Positions 1 to 9,884 are shown, numbered from the stretch's first letter. The stretch: DNA of 32,100 nt from Acidobacteriota bacterium (GCA_022821265.1 JAJEDW010000267.1:1-32100), one strand, 5' to 3'. Numbers and translations: made by a program. Notes: generated by a model not told the origin, from the sequence alone.

Positions 1-2
1 AT

Positions 3-1259
3 GCCGCCGCGGGACGATTCGTGGAAGCCGCGGCGCTATACGACGCGGCCGTCGTCCGGCTCGATGCCGCGCTCGGCGTGGATCACCCAGCGGTCGCGGC
101 CGCTCGCGGGCGGCGGGCCGCGCTCGGTGAACGCCTGGTCCCGGCTCTGCTGGATCGATTCTCGGCCATCGTCGGCTTGGCCGAGTTCAAGGACGCCGGG
201 TTTCGGGAGGCGGCTGCCGAACTCGAACGGCTGCTGCCGCTGGCGCCGCTGACCGAGCGCTCCTACGTCCAGATGAAGGACATGCTGCTGGAGGCGGCGC
301 TGGGCGAGGAGACCGAGACCGTTCTGCGTCTCGGCCTGGAGAAGTTTCCCGACTCCCGAATCCTTCGCATCTACCTGGCGGACCTGCTGGCGAACACCGG
401 GCGGACCGCCGACTCCCTGGACGTTCTCCGCGAGGCCGCCGCGCTGCCGACTCCAGCGGGCCTGGACGCGGCGACGGACCGGGTGCAACAGGGCGTCATC
501 TTCCAGAGGATCGGCGACATCCAGTCGGCCCTGACCGACTTCGACGCGGCGGCCGCGGCGTACGAGCGCGCCCTGCGAATCGACCCCGCGGCCCCGGACG
601 GGCGCATCAAGCTCGGCCGGGCACACTTCAGCAACAACCGGGTCGGCGAGGCCCTGGCCGAATACGAGCGCGCGGCCCGGGAGAACCCGGACGACCACGA
701 GGCCCATCTCAACCGGGCGGAAGTCCACCTCGCGCGCGGCGAGTGGGAACCGGCCGCCGCGGCGGCCCGGCAGGCGATCGACCGGGGAACGACCGACTCC
801 CGCGCGTTGTACATCCTGGGGACGGCGCTGGTCCGCCTGGATCGCATCGCCGAAGGCCGGGAACGACTCCGCGAGTTCGGGGAAGCCGAAACGGCCATCC
901 GCGCCATCGAGCACCGGAACCGGGAGGTCGACGCGACGAGCCTCGCCGCGATCACGGCGCTTCGGGCGGGCGACGGCGCCGCGGCCGTCGACTACCTGGA
1001 AGAAGCCATCGCCGAGTTCCCGGACGCGGGCCGCCTGTACATGAACCTCGCCATGGTCCACAGCCGGCTGGGGCAGCGCCCGCAGGCCATCGAAACCTAT
1101 GAACGCATGCTGGAGCTCGGCGTCGGCCGCCGGTTCCTCGTCCACATGAACCTGGCCGAGGAGTACGCGGCCCTGGGCGATTCCGAAGCCAGCGAGCGCC
1201 ATCGCGCCGTCTACTTGGAGACACGCGAAGACGAATTGATCGTCTATGCGCCGGAGTAG
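3..1259 (+). CDS. TPR-repeat protein, 5' end truncated by the window edge
   Basis: Frame 3 is open from the first base (AAAGRFVEAAALYDAAVVRLDAALGVDHPAVAAAR...), so the GTG at 21 is probably not the true start. Multiple TPR-like units (e.g. AAAYERALRIDPAAPDGRIKLGRAHFSNNRVGEALAEYERA). Ends TAG at 1257-1259. Confidence 0.85.
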   Translation, partial: AAAGRFVEAAALYDAAVVRLDAALGVDHPAVAAARGRRAALGERLVPALLDRFSAIVGLAEFKDAGFREAAAELERLLPLAPLTERSYVQMKDMLLEAALGEETETVLRLGLEKFPDSRILRIYLADLLANTGRTADSLDVLREAAALPTPAGLDAATDRVQQGVIFQRIGDIQSALTDFDAAAAAYERALRIDPAAPDGRIKLGRAHFSNNRVGEALAEYERAARENPDDHEAHLNRAEVHLARGEWEPAAAAARQAIDRGTTDSRALYILGTALVRLDRIAEGRERLREFGEAETAIRAIEHRNREVDATSLAAITALRAGDGAAAVDYLEEAIAEFPDAGRLYMNLAMVHSRLGQRPQAIETYERMLELGVGRRFLVHMNLAEEYAALGDSEASERHRAVYLETREDELIVYAPE

Positions 1260-1336
1260 AATGATGGGCGGGAACGAGACGCTTGCCGGTTTCGCTTTCT
1301 CTTTCCGGCGCTGGCGATTCGAGTTAGCATGACCCC

Positions 1337-1579
1337 ATGGCAACCCCGGCCATCGACACGCTGCGTTACGCGCGCAAGCTCAGAGACGCGGGAGTACCTC
1401 CGGATCAGGCCGAGGCGATGGCGGATGCGATCGGGTCCGAACTGGTCGCTCAACTGGCGACCAAGGACGATCTGAACATCGCCACCGCACGTCTCAGCGG
1501 CTCGATACGCGTGCTCCAGTGGATGATCGGATTCACGCTGGCGTTCGTGGTGGCCCTGGTTTGGCGCACTTTCGGATAG
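1337..1579 (+). CDS. Small membrane-anchored DUF1640/CCDC90-like protein
   Basis: 80 aa: DTLRYARKLRDAGVPPDQAEAMADAIGSELVAQLATKDDL... followed by one C-terminal TM helix (WMIGFTLAFVVALVW). This is the typical DUF1640-like layout. Confidence 0.7.
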   Translation: MATPAIDTLRYARKLRDAGVPPDQAEAMADAIGSELVAQLATKDDLNIATARLSGSIRVLQWMIGFTLAFVVALVWRTFG

Positions 1580-1637
1580 CAACCCCGCGCCTTCCCGGAC
1601 CCCGCGGGCGCGGCTGCCGCGCATCCTGTACAGCGCA

Positions 1638-3332
1638 ATGAAAAGCTCCGCAGCGCGCGCGACACTCGCCGTTTCCAAGTGGCGGCTCTTGCTGGCGTTG
1701 CTGCTGTTTCCGAGGCCCGGCCCCGCGCAGTCCATCGACTTCCCCGCCTTTCCCGACGTCGCCGCCGAGGCGGGGCTGACGCTGATGAACCTCAGCGGCG
1801 AGGGCGCCAACGATTACATCGTCGAGGCCAACGGGAACGGCGCCGCGTTCCTCGACTACGACGGCGACGGCGACCAGGACCTGCTGATCACCAACGGGTC
1901 CACGATCGCCCGGTACCGCGAAGGCGGCGATCCGGTCGCGGCGCTCTTTAGCAACACGGACGGGGTCTTCGAAGACGTGACCGGACCGGCCGGGCTCGGC
2001 GCGCGCGGCTGGGCGTTCGGCGTCTGCGCCGCCGACTACGACAACGACGGGGACGTCGACGTCTACCTGACGGCCAACGGGCCCAACCTCCTCTATCGGA
2101 ACAACGGCGACGGGACGTTCGAGGAGCGCGGGGCGGAGGCCGGGGTCGCCGATCGGGGCTGGGGCACGAACTGCGCGTTCGGCGACTACGACCGCGACGG
2201 CGACGTCGACCTCTACGTCGCCAACTACCTGACGTTCGACGATACCGTGATCGCGCGCCGGGGCAGCGACGTGTGCCTGTACATGGCCGCGCTCAACGTG
2301 TTCTGCGGACCGAAGGGCCTCGCCGGCGAAGCGGACGTGCTCTTCCGGAACGACGGCGACGGCGCGTTCTCCGACGTCACCGCCGCGGCCGGCATCGCCG
2401 ATCCCGGAAACTACGGGTTCGGCGCCGTGTTCACCGACTTCGACAACGACGGCTGGCCGGACATCTACGTCGCGAACGACTCGGTGGAGAACCTGATGTT
2501 CCGCAACACGGGCGGCGGCGCGTTCGAGGAGCTGGGCATGATCTCCGGCACGGCGCTCAACCTGTTCGGAAAGGCCCAGGCCGGCATGGGGCTGGCCGTC
2601 GGAGACTACGACAACGACGGACAATTCGACATCTACGTGACCCATTTCGCCGAGGACACCAACACGCTCTACCGGAACCTGGGGGACATGTTCTTCGCCG
2701 ACGTGACCGCGGCGTCGGGCGCGGCGCGGGCCTCGCGCCCGCACGTGGGCTGGGGCACGGAGTTCGTGGACCTGGACAACGACGGCTGGCTCGACCTGTT
2801 CGTGGCGAACGGCCACGTGTATCCGGGCATCGACACGCTGAACGAGGCCAGCCGGTACCTCCAGCCCAAGGAGGTGTACCGCAACCGGCGAGACGGCACG
2901 TTCGAGGAGATCAGCCGGGAGCTGGGCGGCGACCTGACGGTGCCGCATCCGGCCCGGGGCGCGGCCTTCGGCGATTACGACGACGACGGCGACATCGACG
3001 TCGTCGTCGTCAACACGAACGCGCCCCCCAGCCTCTACCGGAACGACGGCGGCAACGCCCGCCACTGGATCGGTTTCCGGCTGCGGGCCGCCTCCGGCAA
3101 CCCCGACGCCATCGGCGCGCGGGTGGAGGTCGACGCCGGGGGCCGGACCCAGGTGCGCGAGGTGCGAAGCGGCGGCAGCTACCTGTCGCACAACGACATG
3201 CGCCTGCACTTCGGCCTGGGGGACGCCGAGCGCGTCGACGCGGTCCGCATCCGTTGGCCCGGCGGCCGCACGGAGACGCGTGAGGGCATGGACGCGGGCC
3301 GGTACGTGACCATCCGCGAAGAGGGACCGTGA
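1638..3332 (+). CDS. CRTAC1-family protein (FG-GAP/VCBS repeats plus ASPIC/UnbV C-terminal domain), secreted
   Basis: Hydrophobic N-terminus (LLLALLLFPRPGPAQ). Seven Ca-binding-like DxDxDG repeats (DYDGDGDQDLL, DYDNDGDVDVYL, DYDRDGDVDLYV, ...). C-terminus IGARVEVDAGGRTQVREVRSGGSYLSHNDMRLHFGLG...VRIRWPGGRTETREG matches the ASPIC/UnbV pattern. Confidence 0.92.
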   Translation: MKSSAARATLAVSKWRLLLALLLFPRPGPAQSIDFPAFPDVAAEAGLTLMNLSGEGANDYIVEANGNGAAFLDYDGDGDQDLLITNGSTIARYREGGDPVAALFSNTDGVFEDVTGPAGLGARGWAFGVCAADYDNDGDVDVYLTANGPNLLYRNNGDGTFEERGAEAGVADRGWGTNCAFGDYDRDGDVDLYVANYLTFDDTVIARRGSDVCLYMAALNVFCGPKGLAGEADVLFRNDGDGAFSDVTAAAGIADPGNYGFGAVFTDFDNDGWPDIYVANDSVENLMFRNTGGGAFEELGMISGTALNLFGKAQAGMGLAVGDYDNDGQFDIYVTHFAEDTNTLYRNLGDMFFADVTAASGAARASRPHVGWGTEFVDLDNDGWLDLFVANGHVYPGIDTLNEASRYLQPKEVYRNRRDGTFEEISRELGGDLTVPHPARGAAFGDYDDDGDIDVVVVNTNAPPSLYRNDGGNARHWIGFRLRAASGNPDAIGARVEVDAGGRTQVREVRSGGSYLSHNDMRLHFGLGDAERVDAVRIRWPGGRTETREGMDAGRYVTIREEGP

Positions 3333-4906
3333 TCAGCCGCGGCATCGTGCTCGCGGGTCTCCTGTGCGCGGCGGTTCCCGGCTCGGCCCGCACCCAGTGG
3401 TTCGTCGAAGCGGCGGAGGAAGCCGGCATCGACTTCCGGCACGAAAACGGGGCGACGCCCGAGAAGTACATGCCCGAGACCATGTCCGGGGGCGGGCTGT
3501 TCTTCGACTACGACGGCGACGGCTGGCTGGACGTCTTCCTGGTCAACGGCGGCTCGTTCGTCGACGCCGGCGCGGCCGCCGCCGCGGCCCACCGCCTGTA
3601 CCGCAACGACGGCGACGGCACGTTAACGGACCACTCCGCGGGATCCGGGATCGGCGTCTCGGGATACGGCATGGGGGCCTGCGCGGCCGACTACGACAAC
3701 AACGGCGACGTCGACCTCTACGTCACCAGCATGGGCCCGAACCGGCTGTACCGCAACGAGGGTGACGGTAGGTTCGCCGACGTCACCGAAGCGGCCGGCG
3801 CCGGCTACGACCTCTGGAGCTCGAGCTGCGCGTTCGGCGACGTCGACAACGACGGCGACGGCGACCTCTACGTCGTGAACTACGTCGACTTCGCCGTGGA
3901 CAACAACAAGCCGTGCGTGCACACCGGCGACGTCCCGGTCTACTGCCATCCCAACGTCTACAACGGCCGCTCCGACGTGCTGTTCCGCAACGACGGCGAC
4001 GGCGCCTTCACCGACGTCAGCCGCGCGTCCGGCGTCCACCACGCCGGCGGCAAGGGACTGGGCGTCGTCTTCGCCGACTACGACCGGGACGGCTGGACGG
4101 ACATCTACGTGGCCAACGACTCGGTCCCCAACTTCCTGTTCCACAACCGCGGGGACGGCGCGTTCGAGGAGGTCGCGCTGTTCGCGGGCGTGGCCGTCGA
4201 CCGCGCCGGCGAGCCCCTGGCCGGAATGGGCACGGACATGGGCGACGTGGACGGGGACGGGCTCCCCGACGCGTTCGTCACCAACCTGGCCACGCAGACG
4301 CACAACCTGTACACGAACCTGGGGGCGGGACTCTTCATGGACTCGACCTACGAGAGCGGCGCCGGCCGCGCCACGCTGCCCTTCGTTGGGTTCGGCACGG
4401 TGTTCGCCGACTTCGACAACGACGGCGACCTGGACATCGCCGTCGCGAACGGCGAGGTCATCGACAACGTGGCCCTGTTCCAGGACAACCGGACCTATCC
4501 GCAGCGCAACCTGCTGCTCGACAATGACGGGACCGGGCGCTTCACCGACGTGGGCCCGGAATCCGGTCCCGGCTTCGCGCTCGAGAAGGTCGGCCGCGCG
4601 CTGGCGGCCGGGGACATCGACAACGACGGCGACCAAGACCTGCTCGTCGTCAACGTCGGCCAGACGGCCGACCTGCTGCGGAACGACGGGGAGAACGCCG
4701 GCGGCTCGATCCTGGTCCGCACCGTGGGGACCGGGAGCAACCGCGACGGCGTCGGCGCCGAGCTGACGCTCCGGGTCGGCGATCGGCGGCTCGTCCGCCA
4801 CGTCAAGGCCGGCTCCAGCTATCTCGCCCAAAGCGATCTGCGGGTCCACTTCGGACTCGGCGCGGCGGAGCGGGCCGAGCGCCTCGAGATCCGGTGGCCG
4901 GGCTGA
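3329..4906 (+). CDS. CRTAC1-family protein (FG-GAP plus ASPIC/UnbV), tandem paralog, apparently truncated at the C-terminus by TGA
   Basis: GTG start overlaps the upstream stop (GTGA, 3329-3332). Seven DxDxDG repeats, conserved DVLFRNDGDGAFTDV and SSYLAQSDLRVHFGLGAAERAERLEIRWPG. The frame reopens after TGA 4904-4906 with an ASPIC/UnbV-like tail to 5002. Confidence 0.9.
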   Translation: MISRGIVLAGLLCAAVPGSARTQWFVEAAEEAGIDFRHENGATPEKYMPETMSGGGLFFDYDGDGWLDVFLVNGGSFVDAGAAAAAAHRLYRNDGDGTLTDHSAGSGIGVSGYGMGACAADYDNNGDVDLYVTSMGPNRLYRNEGDGRFADVTEAAGAGYDLWSSSCAFGDVDNDGDGDLYVVNYVDFAVDNNKPCVHTGDVPVYCHPNVYNGRSDVLFRNDGDGAFTDVSRASGVHHAGGKGLGVVFADYDRDGWTDIYVANDSVPNFLFHNRGDGAFEEVALFAGVAVDRAGEPLAGMGTDMGDVDGDGLPDAFVTNLATQTHNLYTNLGAGLFMDSTYESGAGRATLPFVGFGTVFADFDNDGDLDIAVANGEVIDNVALFQDNRTYPQRNLLLDNDGTGRFTDVGPESGPGFALEKVGRALAAGDIDNDGDQDLLVVNVGQTADLLRNDGENAGGSILVRTVGTGSNRDGVGAELTLRVGDRRLVRHVKAGSSYLAQSDLRVHFGLGAAERAERLEIRWPG

Positions 4907-5048
4907 AACGTCGACGTGATCGAGGACATCGCGGCGGGCCGGATCGTGACCGTACTCGAAGGCGACGGCGTCGTCGGCGAAACGCCGTATCCCGTTCGGT
5001 GATCCGGGTGGTTTCGTCGCGGTGATTCTCCTCCAGAGGCACGAAAGC

Positions 5049-5077
5049 TTGACCAAAGACATAACGAGACGTCTAAT
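5049..5077 (+). promoter_or_regulatory. Candidate sigma70-type promoter (TTGACC-17-TCTAAT)
   Basis: -35 TTGACC (5049-5054), 17-nt spacer, -10 TCTAAT (5072-5077). Each hexamer is 5/6 to consensus in a GC-rich background. About 100 nt upstream of the ATG at 5177. Confidence 0.55.
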
Positions 5078-5176
5078 GAGTCGGGCCGCCGCGGCGCCGT
5101 TCCGCCCCGGGCCGACGACGTGGCGACGGTTGCGGTGGTTCGCAACGCCCAAGTCGAGTTCCCGGCGGAGGATCCG

Positions 5177-6163
5177 ATGCTTCGACGCTTACGCTTGGCA
5201 ACGATCATCGCCACGCTCACCACCGTGATTGGATCATCGGCGACGGCTCAACGCCCGGATGAGTTCACGGACTCGTCTTCCGCATCGCCAGGCATCTCAG
5301 AACAGTTCGTAGAGGTCGGGATCTTGTCATGGAAGCCGCCGGGCTCAGACAATTTCTATCCGAGGTGGCGCCACGGATTTCAGGCCTATTTCTCGGATGG
5401 ATTTCCGCCGTTCGTCCGAGTGTTCGACAGTCAGGGACGGCTCCTGACGGATGCGACGATCGCCGTTCCATCCACTCCGTGGGTCCGGATCACGAACGTT
5501 GCCGTGTCTCCGGCGCGTCGCGCCGCGTTTTCGTTTATCGGTCGGGACGATGAAGGACGCACTGCGGACGGGATCGGATGGTTGTCAACGGCCGGGGAGG
5601 TCGAGTTCGTTTCGCGCACGGACGAATTCGCACCGGAGCAACTCAGTTTCGCTCCCGACGGTTCGCTTTGGGTCCAGGGGCGAAAAAGTCGTTCGGACGT
5701 GCTTGCGCACTACGACGCCATGGGAACGCTGAATGCGGAGTGGGAGATCTCCCGCAAGGAAGGGGCGAACTTCGGCTTCTTGATCCCTACGGCGCTGTTC
5801 GCTATCGAGGACAGGGTCGGAATCATCATGGATCAGAAGCGCCTCTGGGTGGAGATCGCGCCGGACGGCGCTCTCTTGGGCCAGTGGCCGACTCCGGGTG
5901 GTCACGAGGTGACCGGCGCGGCCATGACGGCGGACGGAGACGTGTACGTCTCGGTGTGGGTTCCCGATCAGACGGTTGATGACGCACCTGGCGACCACCT
6001 GATACTCCACCTCGATCGTTCGAATGGCGAGTGGGCCAACGTCGCCTACGATCACTTGAAGATGAGCGGAGACCTTGGAGTCGACCTGCACGGCGTTTAT
6101 GGCGACAGCCTGATCATACGGGTGGACGATCGCGGTTTTCTCCGAGTGCGGCCGACCGACTAG
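5177..6163 (+). CDS. Exported hypothetical protein, possible beta-propeller
   Basis: ATG 5177 is preceded by GGAGG (5167-5171) with 5-nt spacing. Signal peptide MLRRLRLATIIATLTTVIGSSATAQ. Propeller-like strands (LSFAPDGSLWVQGR, AMTADGDVYVSVWV). The listed ORF start at 5120 is less likely. Confidence 0.75.
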   Translation: MLRRLRLATIIATLTTVIGSSATAQRPDEFTDSSSASPGISEQFVEVGILSWKPPGSDNFYPRWRHGFQAYFSDGFPPFVRVFDSQGRLLTDATIAVPSTPWVRITNVAVSPARRAAFSFIGRDDEGRTADGIGWLSTAGEVEFVSRTDEFAPEQLSFAPDGSLWVQGRKSRSDVLAHYDAMGTLNAEWEISRKEGANFGFLIPTALFAIEDRVGIIMDQKRLWVEIAPDGALLGQWPTPGGHEVTGAAMTADGDVYVSVWVPDQTVDDAPGDHLILHLDRSNGEWANVAYDHLKMSGDLGVDLHGVYGDSLIIRVDDRGFLRVRPTD

Positions 6164-6394
6164 CCTGGAACCACGGAACGGTCGACAAGGCGACTCTCCC
6201 GGAGTCGCGCGATCGGGACGGCAACCACGAGCACGCGCTCAGGGCTGTCCGTCGCCGTGACGTGGATGGGAACCGCCCACAACTCGATGGTTCGACTTTT
6301 CGGGCGGCCCGACGGCCGCTTCCCGCTTGACCTCCGGCCCGTTTGGTGGATGATAGGCAGGAGCTTCCGAACCACGGACAAGGAGACATCGAGC

Positions 6395-7201
6395 GTGCGC
6401 AAGAGACTGGCCGCCGCCATGTTCACGATACTGCTTGCGGGAGCGGCGTCCGCCGCCGCGGCGCAGGTCAACCCCGATCCCGAACTCGGGCCCCGGCCCT
6501 ATCCACCGACGCCGCGCCTGGCCGACGGAACCCCGAACCTGGGCCCCATCGAGCCCAACAAGGGCTACTGGTCGCTCCGGCAGCACCGCGACTACGCGGC
6601 GGTGCTGACATCGCACGACGAGATTCCCTACCAGCCCTGGGCGCGGGCCATCGCGATGCAGCGGCGCGAGGAGCTGTCCAAGTACGATCCGCAGGGCTAT
6701 TGCCTGCCGCCGTCGGGGCCCCGCCTGATGACGACGCCGTTCCCGATGGAGATCCTCCAGTTGCCCGAGCAGGAACGCATCGTGATGATCTACGAGGGCG
6801 GCGCGCACATCTGGCGCATCATCTACATGGACGGCCGCGAGCACCCCACGGGCGACGCCTTGAACCCGACATGGCTCGGCCACGCGGTCGGACGCTGGAA
6901 GTGCGAAACGCTCGTCGTCGACGTCGTGGGATACAACGAGGGCAACTGGATCGACATGGTCGGGGACCCCCACACCGACCAGCTTCACGTCATCGAGCGG
7001 TTCTCCCGGCCCGACCTCTACACGCTCCACTACGAGGCGACGATCGACGACCCCGGCGCCTACACCGAGCCGTGGACGATCGCGTTCGACATCATGTGGG
7101 ACCCGGACGGCGAGATCCAGGAGTACATCTGCCAGGAGAACAACATCTGGCTGGGCGGTCTGCGCGACGACTTCGGCGATGCGGTCGTGCAACCCCGGTA
7201 G
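6395..7201 (+). CDS. Exported hypothetical protein, paralogous to the CDS at 26772-27614
   Basis: GTG 6395 with AAGGAG (6380-6385). Signal peptide RKRLAAAMFTILLAGAASAAAAQ. Signature TPNLGPIEPNKGYW...IIYMDGREHP...IDDPGAYTEPW...EYICQENN. Confidence 0.8.
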   Translation: MRKRLAAAMFTILLAGAASAAAAQVNPDPELGPRPYPPTPRLADGTPNLGPIEPNKGYWSLRQHRDYAAVLTSHDEIPYQPWARAIAMQRREELSKYDPQGYCLPPSGPRLMTTPFPMEILQLPEQERIVMIYEGGAHIWRIIYMDGREHPTGDALNPTWLGHAVGRWKCETLVVDVVGYNEGNWIDMVGDPHTDQLHVIERFSRPDLYTLHYEATIDDPGAYTEPWTIAFDIMWDPDGEIQEYICQENNIWLGGLRDDFGDAVVQPR

Positions 7202-7258
7202 CGCCGGCCAATTGCGACATGACGGCGCCCGTTTCCGAGAACTGAAGAGGAGTCTGGA

Positions 7259-7753
7259 ATGGCCAACATCGAGTTCACCCTCAACGGACAACCCCGGACC
7301 GTCGACGTCCCCGAGGAGATGCCGCTGCTCTGGGTCCTGCGCGACATCGTCGGGCTGACCGGCACCAAGTTCGGATGCGGCATGGGGCTCTGCGGCGCGT
7401 GCACCGTGCACGTCGACGGCGCCGGCGCCCGGTCGTGCCAGACGGCGGCGGTCAACGTCGCCGGCCGTGACGTCACGACGATCGAGGGACTCTCCGACGC
7501 GGGCGATCACCCGGTCCAGCAGGCGTGGATCGCGCTCGACGTCCCGCAGTGCGGCTACTGCCAGTCGGGGCAGATCATGACGGCGGCCGTTCTGGTCCGC
7601 AACAACGCGGACCCGTCGGACGCGGACATCGACCGCGCCATGCGCGGCAACATCTGCCGCTGCGGCACCTACCAGGCGATCCGGGAGGCCGTTCACCGTG
7701 CGGCCGAGCTGTCGGGTTCCGGCGGCGGACCCGCGCCGGGGAGCGCGGCATGA
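7259..7753 (+). CDS. (2Fe-2S)-binding subunit of a molybdenum hydroxylase (IorA/xanthine dehydrogenase small-subunit type)
   Basis: Plant-type ferredoxin motif [21 protein letters not shown] and second cluster motif CGYCQSGQ...[21 protein letters not shown] upstream. Confidence 0.95.
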   Translation: MANIEFTLNGQPRTVDVPEEMPLLWVLRDIVGLTGTKFGCGMGLCGACTVHVDGAGARSCQTAAVNVAGRDVTTIEGLSDAGDHPVQQAWIALDVPQCGYCQSGQIMTAAVLVRNNADPSDADIDRAMRGNICRCGTYQAIREAVHRAAELSGSGGGPAPGSAA

Positions 7754-9855
7754 GCGCCATCCGACACGTCCACCGCAGGGATTTCCTGAAGACCGGCGCG
7801 CTGGGGGCCGGCGGCCTGCTCCTGGGCTTCCGCATGCCCGGCGCCGCGGCGGCCGCCGCGCAGGCCGCGGGGCCGGCCGAGCTCAACGCGTTCGTCCACA
7901 TCGGCGCCGACGACTGGGTCACGCTGATCATCGACAAGGCCGAGATGGGCCAGGGCACGGTGACGTCCCTGTCCATGCTGCTGGCCGAGGAGCTCGAGGC
8001 CGACTGGACCCGCGTGCGGACCCGGTTCGCGCCCGTCGATCCGGCCTACGGCCCGAATCAAGGCGTTTTCGGCAGCCTCAGCGTCCGCACAAGCTGGAAC
8101 CGCCTGCGCGAGGCGGGCGCGACGGCCGCCGAGCTGCTGGTCCGCGCCGGCGCGGATCGCTGGGGCGTCGCCCCGTCCGAGGTCCGCGCCGAGAACGGCG
8201 CGATCGTCCACACGCGGACCGGAGAACGCTTCCGCTTCGGCGAGCTGGCGTCCGAGGCCGCGCGGATACCGATTCCGCCCAACGTCGCCCAGAAGGACCC
8301 GACCCAGTTCAAGCTGCTGGGCACGTCTCCGACGAAGCTGGACACGCCGGCCAAGGTCACGGGCCGGGCCCGCTACGGCATCGACGTCCGGTTGCCGGGA
8401 ATGCTCCATGCCGTCGTGGCCCAACCGCCCGTCTTCGGCGGCGCGGTGGCCGGATTCGACGACGCCGCGGCGCGCCGGACTCCCGGCGTGCGCGACGTCC
8501 TGGAAGTCACCGGCGGCGTGGCCGTCGTGGCCGACAACACCTGGGCGGCCATGGAGGGCCGGCGCGCCCTGTCGATCGACTGGAACGACGGGCCGTTCGC
8601 TTCCGAGTCCAGCGCCACGATCCGCGACTACTTCGAACGGCTGGCGTCGGAGCCGGGCGCGGAGGCGCGGAGGGAAGGCGACGCCGAGGCGGCCATCGCC
8701 GGCGCATCCGATTCCCTCGACGCCGTCTACGAGGCGGCCTACCAGCCGCACGCCTCGATGGAGCCGTACAACACGGTCGCCGACGTCCGCGACGGCGCGT
8801 GCGACGTCTATGTCGGCACGCAGGTCCAGACTCAGTCGCGCAACACGGCGGCCGAAACGGCCGGCCTGGCGCCCGAGCAGGTGAACCTGCACTCGCAGAC
8901 CATGGGCGGCGGGTTCGGCGGCAAGAGCCGGGACGGTTACGTGGTCCACGCCGTCGAGCTCTCCCGGGCGCTCGGACGGCCCGTGCAGGTGACATGGACC
9001 CGCGAGGACGACACGCGGCACGACGCGTTCCGCCCGGCCGCCTACGTCCGGATGACGGGCGCCGTCGACGCCGGGGGCTGGCCCACGGCGTGGGGCGCCC
9101 GCATCGTCTGCCCGTCCTTCGCCGGACTGCGCAACGGGATCGACCGGACCGCGGTCGAGGGCATCGCCGACATCGAGTACGCGATCCCGAACATCCACGT
9201 AAGGTACGCGCCGCCGGAGCTGCCGATTCCGACCTGGTACTGGCGCTCGGTAGGCTACTCGCAGAACACGTTCTTCGCCGAGAGCTTCCTGGACGAGCTG
9301 GCGGCGGCCGGCGGCCGCGATCCCGTCGAGGTCCGGCGGCGGCTGCTGGCCGAATCGCCCCGCATGCTCAACGTCGTAAACGCGGCGGCCGAGCGCGCGG
9401 GCTGGGGCGAGCCGCTCGAGGAGGGCCGGGGGCGCGGCATCGCCGCGGTCAACAACATCGGCAGCTTCACGGCGATCGTCGCCGAGGCCTCGGTCCAGGA
9501 CGGGCGCATCCGCGTCCATCGCATGACATGCGCCATCGACTGCGGACACATCGCCCACCCGGGCGTCATCCGCCAGCAGATCGAGAGCGGCATCGTCTAC
9601 GGCCTGAGCCAGATGAAAGGCGGCCTCACGATCGACGACGGGGGCGTCGTCGAGAGCAACTTCCACGACTTCGAGGTGCTCCGCTTCGACGAGATGCCCC
9701 GCGTGGAGACGCACATCGTGGAGAGCCGCGAGATGCCGGGAGGGGTCGGGGAGGCGTCGACGCCGCCCACGGCGCCGGCCGTCGGCAACGCGGTATTCGC
9801 CGCAACCGGCAAGCGGATCCGGAAGCTGCCGGTCCGACCCGAGGACCTGGCATAG
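7750..9855 (+). CDS. Molybdopterin-binding xanthine dehydrogenase family large subunit (isoquinoline 1-oxidoreductase beta-like), Tat exported
   Basis: ATG 7750 overlaps the upstream TGA (ATGA). Tat motif [20 protein letters not shown]. Family motifs [63 protein letters not shown]. Confidence 0.95.
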   Translation: MSAIRHVHRRDFLKTGALGAGGLLLGFRMPGAAAAAAQAAGPAELNAFVHIGADDWVTLIIDKAEMGQGTVTSLSMLLAEELEADWTRVRTRFAPVDPAYGPNQGVFGSLSVRTSWNRLREAGATAAELLVRAGADRWGVAPSEVRAENGAIVHTRTGERFRFGELASEAARIPIPPNVAQKDPTQFKLLGTSPTKLDTPAKVTGRARYGIDVRLPGMLHAVVAQPPVFGGAVAGFDDAAARRTPGVRDVLEVTGGVAVVADNTWAAMEGRRALSIDWNDGPFASESSATIRDYFERLASEPGAEARREGDAEAAIAGASDSLDAVYEAAYQPHASMEPYNTVADVRDGACDVYVGTQVQTQSRNTAAETAGLAPEQVNLHSQTMGGGFGGKSRDGYVVHAVELSRALGRPVQVTWTREDDTRHDAFRPAAYVRMTGAVDAGGWPTAWGARIVCPSFAGLRNGIDRTAVEGIADIEYAIPNIHVRYAPPELPIPTWYWRSVGYSQNTFFAESFLDELAAAGGRDPVEVRRRLLAESPRMLNVVNAAAERAGWGEPLEEGRGRGIAAVNNIGSFTAIVAEASVQDGRIRVHRMTCAIDCGHIAHPGVIRQQIESGIVYGLSQMKGGLTIDDGGVVESNFHDFEVLRFDEMPRVETHIVESREMPGGVGEASTPPTAPAVGNAVFAATGKRIRKLPVRPEDLA

Positions 9856-9884
9856 GGGCGCGTCCGCCGATCGGGCCGCCGGCG

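Noticed and set aside
1840-4680. Many short near-identical GACGGCGAC-type DNA repeats, superficially repeat-array-like
   Set aside because: They encode the DxDxDG repeats of the CRTAC1 proteins; spacing and sequence are explained by protein structure, not CRISPR or iterons.
4904-4906. Selenocysteine decoding of the in-frame TGA
   Set aside because: The paralog has Gly, not Cys/Sec, at this position, and I see no obvious SECIS-like hairpin just downstream. Mutation, error or simple readthrough is more economical.
1533-5152. Minus-strand ORFs rich in VDVAVVVVV repeats (1533-3209, 3623-5152)
   Set aside because: Antisense translation of the GAC-GGC-GAC codons of the FG-GAP Ca-binding repeats.
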